Shown: in pieces, positions 33,219-41,041 of the stretch | Numbering within the stretch: the first letter of the stretch is position 1 | How the letters are laid out: each line of letters starts with the position of its first letter | Source: Bacteroidia bacterium | GTDB taxonomy: Bacteria; Bacteroidota; Bacteroidia; UKL13-3 | Reading direction: 5' to 3' | Assembly (NCBI GenBank): GCA_020049855.1 | Contig: JAGVLJ010000031.1 | Coordinates: 1-47,267, forward strand | Length of the DNA stretch: 47,267 nucleotides | Program-made: the position numbers and the translations under genes | Notes under the pieces: model-generated | What the model was told of the DNA's origin: nothing | Databases searched by the model: none | Seen by the model: only the letters and a program-made list of their open reading frames with translations

Positions 33219-33929
33219 ATGCAAAAAACAGTAGCCTTTACCCTTGTAAGTTCATTTCTTTTTCTGGCAGCCTGCAAGCAGAAAAACACTACCCCAGCCA
33301 GTAACAGTTCGGATAATGAAGCCATGAAAATGTATCAGAAAGCCATGGAAATGGGCGACTTTCAAACTGCCATTTACAGCCTTAACCTGTTTCTTCAAAC
33401 CGACTCAACAGATGTGAAATGGTATGATACGCTAGCCGTTTTATACATTAATAGTAATAACTTTTTACCGGCATCGTGGTGTGCAGATAAAGTGCTAAAA
33501 AATAAACCCAAAGAATTGCGTATGCTTGAACTTAAGGCAATGGCCGAACAACAGCTTGGGCGTAGAGATAAAATTCTGGATGTGTACAAAAGCCTGTTCG
33601 AAATCACCGGTAACTACCAATATGTTTATCAAACAGCAGCTGTTGAATTTACTGCGGGAAATATTGACCGTTGTAAAAATTTAATTGACTCCATGATGAC
33701 CAGTAAAACCATCAACAAAGATTCAATTGATATTCAGGTAAGCGAAGACGAATCACAAAAAGTGCCGCTGAAGGCTGCTATTTACAACCTGCAGGCTTTT
33801 ATTAAAGCCCGAGATGGAAAATACCTCGAAGCAAAAAAAGACTTTGAGAATGCTCTTCGCATTTTCCCTGATTTTATTCTTGCCAAGAAAAATCTTCAAG
33901 ATTTGATGAAGGGAGGACGACAACAATAA
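33219..33929 (+). CDS. TPR-repeat lipoprotein
   Basis: The 236-residue protein has a lipoprotein signal (MQKTVAFTLVSSFLFLAAC) and TPR-like helices: AMEMGDFQTAIYSLNLFLQ, VKWYDTLAVLYINSNNFLPA, PKELRMLELKAMAEQQLGR, YVYQTAAVEFTAGNIDRCK and YLEAKKDFENALRIFPDF. TPRs mediate protein contacts, so it is likely an outer-membrane-anchored scaffold. It sits six bases after the M1 peptidase and six before the FAD protein. Lipobox LAAC is canonical and sorting is expected to be to the outer membrane. No catalytic motif is seen. Confidence 0.85.
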   Translation: MQKTVAFTLVSSFLFLAACKQKNTTPASNSSDNEAMKMYQKAMEMGDFQTAIYSLNLFLQTDSTDVKWYDTLAVLYINSNNFLPASWCADKVLKNKPKELRMLELKAMAEQQLGRRDKILDVYKSLFEITGNYQYVYQTAAVEFTAGNIDRCKNLIDSMMTSKTINKDSIDIQVSEDESQKVPLKAAIYNLQAFIKARDGKYLEAKKDFENALRIFPDFILAKKNLQDLMKGGRQQ

Positions 33930-33935
33930 ACAAAA

Positions 33936-35270
33936 ATGTCGGTAGCAATTATTGGGGCAGGAGTAAGTGGGGTACTTACCTGCTTTCATCTTCAACGGTT
34001 AAAACCCGGAATTAAAATTTACCTCATTGAATCCAACGCTTCACAAGTTGGGAAAGGATTGGCTTATTCAACCAATGATGAAACTCATTTGCTAAATGTT
34101 CCAGCCGGAAAGATGAGTGCATTTCCCGAAGACCCCGCACATTTTTTAAACTGGCTTGTAAAAAACAATTATTTTTTTTCCGAAGATAGTTTTGTGCCCC
34201 GAAAAATTTACGGCAATTATATGATGAGTATTCTCGATTATTTACGTCCGTTCATAACCCTCATTAATGATGAAGCTGTTGATTTAACAAAAAAAGAAGA
34301 ACAAATTAAAATTCATTTAGCAAGCGGAGAAAACATTTACTGCAATAAGGTTCTTTTGGCCTTAGGGAATTTCTCCCCCTCCCCTGTTGGCGGAATAAGC
34401 AGCCAGATTAAATTTCATACCGGTTACCATAGCGACCCATGGAAAGAAACAGTATTTAATAATTTAGAGCCGACAGAAAACATTTTTATTATTGGCTCCG
34501 GATTAACTATGGTTGATATGGTGATGACTTTATCAAAACTGAATCATCTCGGAAAAATCCTTGCCGTTTCAACTCACGGATTCCTGCCGCAGGCACATGA
34601 AAAAACAATTCCTTACACTGATTTTTACGCAGACCTTAAAAACTGCAACTCTGTTAACTCCCTCACCATTAAAATGCATCGGCACATTGCCCGTGCAGCA
34701 AGAAAAGGCATTAACTGGCGGGCCGTAGTTGACGCCATCAGGCCTCATACACAAGTATTATGGTTACACTTATCAATGTCGGAAAGAAAAGAATTCATGG
34801 ACAAAATAAGGCATATATGGGGAGTTGCCCGCCATCGCATACCTGCTGAAAGTTATACCATCCTCAACAACATTATTGAAAAAGGCCAAATGGAATTGAA
34901 AGCCGGGCGCGTGGTGCAAATTACACAACAGAAAAACAAACTACTTGTTGACTATAAACTAAGAGTAAATCAGAAAACAGAGCATTTTTTAGCAGATAGA
35001 ATTATTAACTGTACGGGGCCTGAATCGGATTATGGAAAAGTTTCCATGACTCTGGTTCAACAATTATTACGTAACAAAATTATTCAATGCGACCCTCTAC
35101 GTTTAGGAATTAATGCTGCGCCTGACGGTCGGGTAGTAAACGAACATAATATTCCCTCGGATAAAATATATACCATTGGGCCGTGCATGAAAGGAATATT
35201 ATGGGAGTGTACCGCGGTACCCGAAATAAGGGACCAAAGCTTAGCCATTGCACAAAAACTCGCTGAATAA
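33936..35270 (+). CDS. FAD/NAD(P)-binding oxidoreductase (COG4529 type)
   Basis: The 444-residue flavoprotein has an N-terminal dinucleotide fold VAIIGAGVSGVLTCFHL (3-19), GKGLAYSTNDETHLLNVPAGKMSAFPEDP, and a second fold NIFIIGSGLTMVDMVM. The C-terminal FAD motif reads IINCTGPESDYG followed by KIYTIGPCMKG. This is the COG4529/NAD_binding_9 family found with hydroxyacyl or siderophore-like chemistry in some species; the substrate here is unknown. The start at 33936 (MSVAIIGAG) is unambiguous. It is six bases after the TPR gene and 12 bases before the DMT gene. No signal peptide. Confidence 0.87.
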   Translation: MSVAIIGAGVSGVLTCFHLQRLKPGIKIYLIESNASQVGKGLAYSTNDETHLLNVPAGKMSAFPEDPAHFLNWLVKNNYFFSEDSFVPRKIYGNYMMSILDYLRPFITLINDEAVDLTKKEEQIKIHLASGENIYCNKVLLALGNFSPSPVGGISSQIKFHTGYHSDPWKETVFNNLEPTENIFIIGSGLTMVDMVMTLSKLNHLGKILAVSTHGFLPQAHEKTIPYTDFYADLKNCNSVNSLTIKMHRHIARAARKGINWRAVVDAIRPHTQVLWLHLSMSERKEFMDKIRHIWGVARHRIPAESYTILNNIIEKGQMELKAGRVVQITQQKNKLLVDYKLRVNQKTEHFLADRIINCTGPESDYGKVSMTLVQQLLRNKIIQCDPLRLGINAAPDGRVVNEHNIPSDKIYTIGPCMKGILWECTAVPEIRDQSLAIAQKLAE

Positions 35271-35282
35271 ATTCACAGATAC

Positions 35283-35651
35283 ATGAGGGCAATAGTAACA
35301 ATTTTACTTCTAATTTTATCAAACACGTTTATGACGTTTGCTTGGTACGGGCATTTAAAGTTTAAAGAATATAAATGGTTTCAAAACACCGGACTCATCG
35401 GGTTTATTTTACTCAGTTGGTTTATAGCCTTATTTGAATACATTTTTCAGGTTCCGGCAAATCGTAACGGTTTTAATGAAAACGGAGGCCCTTTTAGCCT
35501 GTTACAGTTAAAAGTGATCCAGGAAATAATTACGCTAACTGTTTTTGTCATTTTTTCATCTGTGTTTTTTAAAAATGAATCCTTCAGAATGAATCACCTG
35601 ATAGGTTTTTTCTTTTTAGTCCTGTCTGTTTATTTCATCTTTAAAAAATAA
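35283..35651 (+). CDS. DMT family protein (DUF486/COG3169)
   Basis: The 122-residue protein has four membrane helices: IVTILLLILSNTFMTFAWYG, WFQNTGLIGFILLSWFIALFEY, LQLKVIQEIITLTVFVIFSSVFF and NHLIGFFFLVLSVYFIF. Landmarks are FEYIFQVPANRNG and FSLLQLKVIQE, the signature of the DUF486 family, which is related to small multidrug-resistance type transporters. The function of this group is not known. Length is standard. It is the last gene of the M1-TPR-FAD operon; no hairpin terminator is evident after it. Confidence 0.88.
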   Translation: MRAIVTILLLILSNTFMTFAWYGHLKFKEYKWFQNTGLIGFILLSWFIALFEYIFQVPANRNGFNENGGPFSLLQLKVIQEIITLTVFVIFSSVFFKNESFRMNHLIGFFFLVLSVYFIFKK

Positions 35652-35731
35652 GTACACTCACAAGTTGTTGACATAATCTCCCATTTAAATAACTCTAACT
35701 GCTTTACCTTAGCCAAAAGAAAAAGAAAATT

Positions 35732-36640
35732 TTGAAATTTGCATCTATTGATATCGGGTCAAATGCACTGCGGCTGCTTATAGCGCGATGGACACCCGAA
35801 AACGCTACCGAACCTTTTAAACGTATTGAATTTGTTCGAGTACCCCTGCGACTGGGTGATGATGCATTCAGAAATAAAAGTATCAGCAAAGAAAAAAGAC
35901 AGTTGCTGTATAAAGCACTTGAAGCCTTTCGCCTACTGATGGATGTGCATGATGTAGACGATTACATGGCATGTGGCACAAGCGCACTTCGCGAAGCAGA
36001 TAATGGAGAAAAGGTTGTCAGAAAGGTTCAACAAAAACTCGATTTAACGATTGAAATCATCACCGGAAAACGCGAGTCGGAACTTATTTTAGCCTCTATC
36101 AAAGATTATTTTCCTGAAAACGGGAACTACCTTACTATTGATGTGGGCGGTGGCAGTACCGAAATGACCATTATTGACAACCACATCCCAGTTGAGTCCG
36201 ATTCGTTCAATATCGGCACGGTACGAATGCTTGATAAAGCAGTAAAAGAAAAAACCTGGGTGGAGGCCGAAAAATGGATTAAACAACACACCTCAGGATT
36301 AACCAAGATAACAGCCATTGGTACAAGCGGTACCTTAAATAAACTATACCGCATGGGCCAGCAAAAACCGGGAGAGACTTTTCTTACTTATGACAAGCTG
36401 GAGCAATTACATAAGATGCTTAAAAAGTATTCTGTTAAAGAACGTACCGAAAAATTACAACTTAACCCCGACCGGGCTGATGTTATTGAACCCTCTGCAT
36501 TTATCTACCTTAAAATCATGAAATGGGCAGGTTGTGAGAAAATTTATTCCCCAAATGCCGGACTCAAAGACGGTATGCTGTTGGAATTAGCTTCGAGGTA
36601 TCAACAGGTTATTGAAGCAGGGCGGTTTCCTGAAAATTAG
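35732..36640 (+). CDS. Ppx/GppA family phosphatase
   Basis: The 302-residue ASKHA-fold phosphatase has phosphate-1 motif ASIDIGSNALRLLIA, phosphate-2 motif YLTIDVGGGSTEMTI, and AIGTSGTLNKLYRM as the adenosine motif. Only the core two domains are present (about 300 residues), as in short Bacteroidota homologues. The long helical HD-like extension of E. coli Ppx/GppA is missing. Substrates in the family are polyphosphate and (p)ppGpp; which one is used here cannot be seen. The start is a TTG at 35732 (LKFASIDIGSNA read as Met), since no ATG lies near the motif. A TACCTTAG element 20 bases upstream (35705-35712) fits a -7 box with one mismatch. Confidence 0.9.
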   Translation: MKFASIDIGSNALRLLIARWTPENATEPFKRIEFVRVPLRLGDDAFRNKSISKEKRQLLYKALEAFRLLMDVHDVDDYMACGTSALREADNGEKVVRKVQQKLDLTIEIITGKRESELILASIKDYFPENGNYLTIDVGGGSTEMTIIDNHIPVESDSFNIGTVRMLDKAVKEKTWVEAEKWIKQHTSGLTKITAIGTSGTLNKLYRMGQQKPGETFLTYDKLEQLHKMLKKYSVKERTEKLQLNPDRADVIEPSAFIYLKIMKWAGCEKIYSPNAGLKDGMLLELASRYQQVIEAGRFPEN

Positions 36641-36680
36641 GCTCTTACAAAACATTTAGCTATAAAAAATCACCTTATGG

Positions 36681-36711
36681 CTTGCTTTTGTATATAACTC
36701 AACTATCTTTG
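36681..36711 (+). promoter_or_regulatory. promoter of rpsT
   Basis: CTTG at 36681-36684, 19 bases, then TATCTTTG at 36704-36711. This is the best full match in the window to TTTG-N19-TAnnTTTG (one mismatch). It lies 28 bases before the rpsT ATG at 36740. Confidence 0.6.
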
Positions 36712-36739
36712 CAGTTCTTTTTTAAGAATATACAATACA

Positions 36740-36994
36740 ATGGCAAATCATAAATCAGCAGAAAAAAGAATCAGAGCCAATGCGGTAAAAAGATTAAGAA
36801 ACCGTTATCAGGCAAAAAGTACCCGCACTTTGCTAAAGAATCTGCGTGCATCAACAGACAAAAAAGAAGCAAGCGAATTATTAAAGAAAGCATTTTCAAA
36901 GCTTGACAAACTGGCTAAGAAAAGTGTGATTCATAAAAACAAAGCCTCTAACCAAAAATCAAAACTGGCTCGTTTGGTTAAAGCTTTAAGCTAA
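36740..36994 (+). CDS. rpsT: 30S ribosomal protein S20
   Basis: The 84-residue, very basic protein (KSAEKRIRANAVKRLRNRYQ) is S20, which binds the 5' end of 16S rRNA as a primary assembly protein. It shows the usual three-helix pattern with KSTRTLLKNLRAS, KLDKLAKKSVIHKNKASNQK and KSKLARLVKALS. It is a monocistronic gene: a strong promoter lies 28 bases upstream and a hairpin terminator 21 bases downstream. Confidence 0.97.
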   Translation: MANHKSAEKRIRANAVKRLRNRYQAKSTRTLLKNLRASTDKKEASELLKKAFSKLDKLAKKSVIHKNKASNQKSKLARLVKALS

Positions 36995-37015
36995 TATTTT
37001 TAAAGAATTCTTCAG

Positions 37016-37046
37016 AGCCCTTTCGAAAATCCGGAGGGGCTTTTTT
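37016..37046 (+). terminator. intrinsic terminator of rpsT
   Basis: Ten paired positions (37016-37025 with 37032-37041, two G-U pairs) form AGCCCTTTCG / CGGAGGGGCT around a 6-base loop, followed by TTTTT. The hairpin is 21 bases after the rpsT stop and ends 12 bases before the radC start. Confidence 0.85.
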
Positions 37047-37057
37047 ATTTTAGCACC

Positions 37058-37756
37058 ATGAGTGATGAAAACCCGTATGTATCTATTAAAAACTGGGCAG
37101 AAGATGACAGACCCAGGGAAAAATTGTTGCTAAAAGGAAAGCAAGCCCTGAGCAATGCCGAATTACTGGCCATATTAATTTCAACCGGAACGAAAGAAGC
37201 ATCGGCTGTAGAATTAGGCAAACGCATTTTAAAACTGGCGGGTGATAACCTGAATGAATTAGGCAAACTTGCCGTTAAAGACCTGACCAAAGTAAAGGGA
37301 ATTGGAAAGGCCAAAGCAATTACCATTGCTGCGGCTCTTGAACTGGGAGCACGCAGACGAATGGAAGAAGCATTGGAAAAAGCCATTATACGTTCCTCTC
37401 GAGATGCTTTTGAAATTATGCACCCGTTGCTATCCGATTTAAAAAAAGAAGAGTTTTGGATTTTGCTGTTAAATCGTGCCAATAAGGTACTTCACAAATT
37501 TAGGGTAAGTGAAGGGGGAGTTGCCGGTACAGTTGCCGATCCCAAAATAATTTTCAAAACCGCTCTTGATACCCTTGCATCAGGTATCATATTGTGTCAT
37601 AATCATCCTTCAGGAAACAATAAACCAAGCCAAACCGATATTGACCTAACGAAAAAGATGAAAGAAGCAGGAAAATTACTCGAAATTGCGGTAGTTGACC
37701 ATTTAATTATTGCTGAAAACAACTTCTTCAGTTTTGCCGATGAAGGAATCTTGTAA
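37058..37756 (+). CDS. radC: RadC family JAB domain protein
   Basis: The 232-residue protein has an N-terminal UPF0758 helical/HhH part (KVKGIGKAKAITIAAALELG) and a C-terminal JAB/MPN domain. The metal motif is H181-N-H183-P-S with D194 (HNHPSGNNKPSQTD), complete, so a zinc-dependent hydrolase site is expected. The name comes from an old E. coli repair phenotype later traced elsewhere; the real role is unknown. Length is as expected. The start at 37058 (MSDENPYVSI) lies right after the rpsT terminator, so radC needs its own promoter. A TATTTTAG element lies just upstream. Confidence 0.93.
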   Translation: MSDENPYVSIKNWAEDDRPREKLLLKGKQALSNAELLAILISTGTKEASAVELGKRILKLAGDNLNELGKLAVKDLTKVKGIGKAKAITIAAALELGARRRMEEALEKAIIRSSRDAFEIMHPLLSDLKKEEFWILLLNRANKVLHKFRVSEGGVAGTVADPKIIFKTALDTLASGIILCHNHPSGNNKPSQTDIDLTKKMKEAGKLLEIAVVDHLIIAENNFFSFADEGIL

Positions 37757-37802
37757 AACTTTTGCCTAATCTATTCCGTCCTTTTCTTCATCTTTGCCCG
37801 TC

Positions 37803-39041
37803 TTGAAACATAACATTGTAATAGCAGGAGCCGGACCAGCCGGCACAAGTGCTTCTCTTTTCTTAGCAAAAGCAGGAATACCTCATTTAATTTTCGATAA
37901 AGCAACTTTTCCACGTGACAAAGTTTGTGGTGATGCCCTGAGCGGAAAGGTGGTTGAAGTCTTAAAAAAACTCGACCCCGCGCTAATTGCTGAAATGGAT
38001 ATTCAAAAAAAGTTGTTTACCGGAAGTTGGGGAGTGGTATTTGGTGCGCCCAATGGAAAAGAGTTACCTATCCCCTTTCGTACTATAAAAAATACAGATA
38101 CTATTGCTCCCGGTTTTATCAGCAAACGATGGGACTTTGATCATTTTCTTTTTTCGAAACTAAACCGAACCTATGCCGAGGTATGGGAAAATACTTCATT
38201 AAAAAAAGCGGGGCAGGTTGATAGAGGATTAAATTTGCTGGTTGAAAAAAACGGAAAGGAAGAAACTATATTTTGCGATCTGGTAATTGATGCCACAGGC
38301 GACCGAAGTATATTGAACCGCGAACTGGCCGGTTACATAATAGAAGAAGACCACTACTGTGCGGGTATCAGAGCCTATTATAAAAATGTAACCGGATTTC
38401 ACAAAGAAAATTTTATTGAATTGCATTTTCTTAAAGAATTGCTGCCCGGATATTTCTGGATTTTTCCATTACCCAACGGAATGGCCAATGTAGGTGCAGG
38501 CATGTTAAGTAAAAATGTGCGGAGTAAAAAAGTAAACCTTCGCGAAGCCATGCTGAAAGCAATTAAGGAAAACCCTTGCATAAACCATAGGTTTAAGGAT
38601 GCCGAATTGCAGGGAAAAGTTGAAGGATGGGGTTTGCCTCTTGGTTCAAAAAAACGGACTATTTCCGGAAATCATTTTTTGCTGGCAGGCGATGCTGCTT
38701 CTTTGATTGACCCATTCACCGGAGAAGGAATAGGAAACGCCCTATACAGTGGAATGCTGGCTGCCGAAACAGCAGCTAATGCCATGAATCAGAATTGTTT
38801 TGATGCAAACTACCTGCATCAATACGATGAGCAAATTTATAAACGACTTTGGGATGAACTTAAACTAAGCCATACCCTACAAAAGCTATGTAATTATCCC
38901 CGCCTTTTTAATTTTGTGGTGAACAAGGCACACAAAAGCAAAACCCTTCGCGATACCATTTCCTGCATGTTTGATGATATTGATATGCGAAACCAGTTGA
39001 GTAACCCTGCTTTCTACTTGAAAATGCTTTTCAATAGGTAA
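37803..39041 (+). CDS. geranylgeranyl-reductase-like NAD(P)/FAD-dependent oxidoreductase
   Basis: The flavoprotein of about 412 residues has an N-terminal Rossmann fold NIVIAGAGPAGTSASLFLAK, DKATFPRDKVCGDALSGKVV (typical geranylgeranyl reductase motif PRDKVCGD), LVIDATGDRS, and the FAD motif FLLAGDAASLIDPFTGEGIGNAL. The family reduces prenyl chains or oxidises aromatic substrates; the exact reaction is unknown. The frame opens at a TTG at 37794, but that codon overlaps CATCTTTG (37789-37796), a -7-like element. The next TTG at 37803 gives a natural MKHNIVIAGAGPAG start and is preferred. No ATG precedes the motif. It converges on the LysM gene with four bases between stops. Confidence 0.88.
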   Translation: MKHNIVIAGAGPAGTSASLFLAKAGIPHLIFDKATFPRDKVCGDALSGKVVEVLKKLDPALIAEMDIQKKLFTGSWGVVFGAPNGKELPIPFRTIKNTDTIAPGFISKRWDFDHFLFSKLNRTYAEVWENTSLKKAGQVDRGLNLLVEKNGKEETIFCDLVIDATGDRSILNRELAGYIIEEDHYCAGIRAYYKNVTGFHKENFIELHFLKELLPGYFWIFPLPNGMANVGAGMLSKNVRSKKVNLREAMLKAIKENPCINHRFKDAELQGKVEGWGLPLGSKKRTISGNHFLLAGDAASLIDPFTGEGIGNALYSGMLAAETAANAMNQNCFDANYLHQYDEQIYKRLWDELKLSHTLQKLCNYPRLFNFVVNKAHKSKTLRDTISCMFDDIDMRNQLSNPAFYLKMLFNR

Positions 39042-39045
39042 TTGA

Positions 39046-40923
39046 TTACTTTATCCTTAGCTGCTGACCTATACTCAGGGTAAAATCTTTTAGCCCGTTT
39101 AGCGACATCAGTTCGTCAATGCTTACATTATATTTTCGGGAGATGGAATAGAGGGTTTCTTTGGCTGTTACAATATGAAAAACGGGCTCCAACACTTTAT
39201 TTTCCTCCGGTATTTCATTGCGTTTTGGGTTTTTGAGTATCACCAGTTCCTGGCCAACCCGGACATTTAAATTTTGGAGCTGATTAAGGGCAATAAGTTC
39301 ATCAATGGTGATAGTATACTTCTTGGCAATACCATACAATGTTTCTTTTTCAGCTACCACATGTACCCCCGTTTTTATTAATCGGTTGCTCACTTCAGGC
39401 AACAGATGCTGATTTACGATAAGCTGCATACCGATGCTAATAGTATCGGAATTAAGTTTATTCAATTCCTTCAGATCGGCTACCTTCAAATTGTATTTGT
39501 GTGCGATGGAATAAAGGGTCTCCTTAGGCTGAACCATATGCAAAAAAGTTTCCTCCGAGTTATTTACATTGGAATCGGCACGGTGCTCAAAAGGTAATTG
39601 AGCCAATTGTCTGGCTGTAGCTTCAATATTTTCTTTCGGTTGCTCCGAAACATAAATCGCTTCTTCGGTAAGGTAAGAAGTAGCAGTATCCGGATTAAAT
39701 GTATGCATTTGTACTGCTTCTACGGGAAGAGTGGATACCTCTGCTTTTATCTCTTCGTTTACCAGAAGCGTATCAGAAGGAAGTTCGGTCACATTTTTGG
39801 GGAGATTAATAATTGATTTTGCGACAACTGTATCCTTCCTAATTTTGGGGATACCAGAAGCAGAATCCGATTTTATTTCAATAGGGATAGTTTTTTTTAT
39901 GTCATCGGGTGGCATTTTAATTGAAGGGGCTGGTGGCGGCAAAACCGGAATAAGCATAGGTCTGAGCATTTCGTCCTGACGTGTACGTAAGCGGGGGGGG
40001 GTTTTGCGATGGCTTTGAAGGCTTAAGGTTTCGCTCCACATAGGTTCGGTTCCCATTTCCATCTTATTTAAGCGGTAAAGGGATTTAAGTTTAATGGCAA
40101 AGCGCTGTGAAATGCGGTACATATTGTCGCCAAATTGCACTTCATAGGTTGTTACAGTTCCTTTATTAAATTTTGGCTTCAGGTACAGGGTGTCTCCTTC
40201 TTTGGGTTCACTCCCTTTTTTAATATCGTTGTATTTATAAATCTGCCACACCATCATATCATTTTCCAACGCAATTTTGGTATAGCTATCCCCCTTTTTA
40301 GCACTTACCACCGGCAGTCGGTTAAACTCATTTACCTGCGGAATTTGGTGTTGCCGTACATAGGTTTCTTTTTCCTTTTTAATCTCTTGTTGCTTTTGCA
40401 CCGATGGTTGCTCCCTATCGTACTGATGTAAATTATGCTTTTCAATAAACCCAATAAGCAGTTGCGGATAATTGGGATTGGTTGCATACCCGGCTTTTTT
40501 TAATCCATAGGCCCAATCCTGAAAATTATCGGGGGACAAATCAAACAAAAAAGAATACCTTACGGAATTCATCAAAAAATCGGAATGGTCGCGATACGAT
40601 TCTTCCGCAGTTTTATACGAACGAAAACATTCCTGCTGGGCATCGTCATCCTCATGAATGGTATCCCCAGTCCAGTCTTTTTTACATTTTATTCCAAAGT
40701 GATTATTGGCTTGCACGGCCAGCCTACTGTTCCCACTACCCGACTCCAGAATACCCTGAGCCAAAGTAATACTTGCCGGAATGCGCGATCGAAGCATTTC
40801 GGCAATGGCAATTTCTTTATATTTTTCAATGTATTGCTCGGTGGTCATTTTAGACCCGGTTTGAGCAAACAACCCACTGAACATAAGAAGATTCAACACA
40901 AATAAAAAAAGTACCTTTTTCAT
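39046..40923 (-). CDS. glucosaminidase-domain peptidoglycan hydrolase with five LysM repeats
   Basis: The 625-residue secreted protein has a signal peptide (MKKVLFLFVLNLLMFSGLFA-QTG), then a glucosaminidase/FlgJ-like domain (about 25-165: ITLAQGILESGSGNSRLAVQ holds the catalytic Glu; NNHFGIKCK; RSYKTAEESYRDHS; GYATNPNYPQLL). Five LysM repeats follow: two in the middle (KGDSYTKIALENDMMVWQIY; FGDNMYRISQRFAIKLKSLY) and three at the end (KETLYSIAHKYNLKV; KETLYGIAKKYTITI; KETLYSISRKYNVSI). A Pro/acidic linker lies between them. It should cut glycan strands while held on peptidoglycan by LysM. The ATG at 40923 is preferred to the GTG one codon earlier. A G9 tract lies in the linker. Confidence 0.93.
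   Translation of the reverse strand: MKKVLFLFVLNLLMFSGLFAQTGSKMTTEQYIEKYKEIAIAEMLRSRIPASITLAQGILESGSGNSRLAVQANNHFGIKCKKDWTGDTIHEDDDAQQECFRSYKTAEESYRDHSDFLMNSVRYSFLFDLSPDNFQDWAYGLKKAGYATNPNYPQLLIGFIEKHNLHQYDREQPSVQKQQEIKKEKETYVRQHQIPQVNEFNRLPVVSAKKGDSYTKIALENDMMVWQIYKYNDIKKGSEPKEGDTLYLKPKFNKGTVTTYEVQFGDNMYRISQRFAIKLKSLYRLNKMEMGTEPMWSETLSLQSHRKTPPRLRTRQDEMLRPMLIPVLPPPAPSIKMPPDDIKKTIPIEIKSDSASGIPKIRKDTVVAKSIINLPKNVTELPSDTLLVNEEIKAEVSTLPVEAVQMHTFNPDTATSYLTEEAIYVSEQPKENIEATARQLAQLPFEHRADSNVNNSEETFLHMVQPKETLYSIAHKYNLKVADLKELNKLNSDTISIGMQLIVNQHLLPEVSNRLIKTGVHVVAEKETLYGIAKKYTITIDELIALNQLQNLNVRVGQELVILKNPKRNEIPEENKVLEPVFHIVTAKETLYSISRKYNVSIDELMSLNGLKDFTLSIGQQLRIK
39993..40001. repeat. homopolymer G9 (C9 on coding strand) in the LysM hydrolase gene
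   Basis: Nine consecutive G on the plus strand read as CC-CCC-CCC-C on the coding strand (RKTPPRLRTRQ). The tract lies between the second and third LysM repeats, so a one-base slip would leave the hydrolase and two LysM units but remove the last three. Confidence 0.85.
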
Positions 40924-41041
40924 CACATACTTATTGGCAGTAAACTTGCAGCAAAGTTCAGCCCAATGGCGCGTTTACTTCTCGCGTGCTGTAAGGTTTT
41001 TACTCACAAAACGTTTTAATTTGTACAGTTAATAGTTCATT

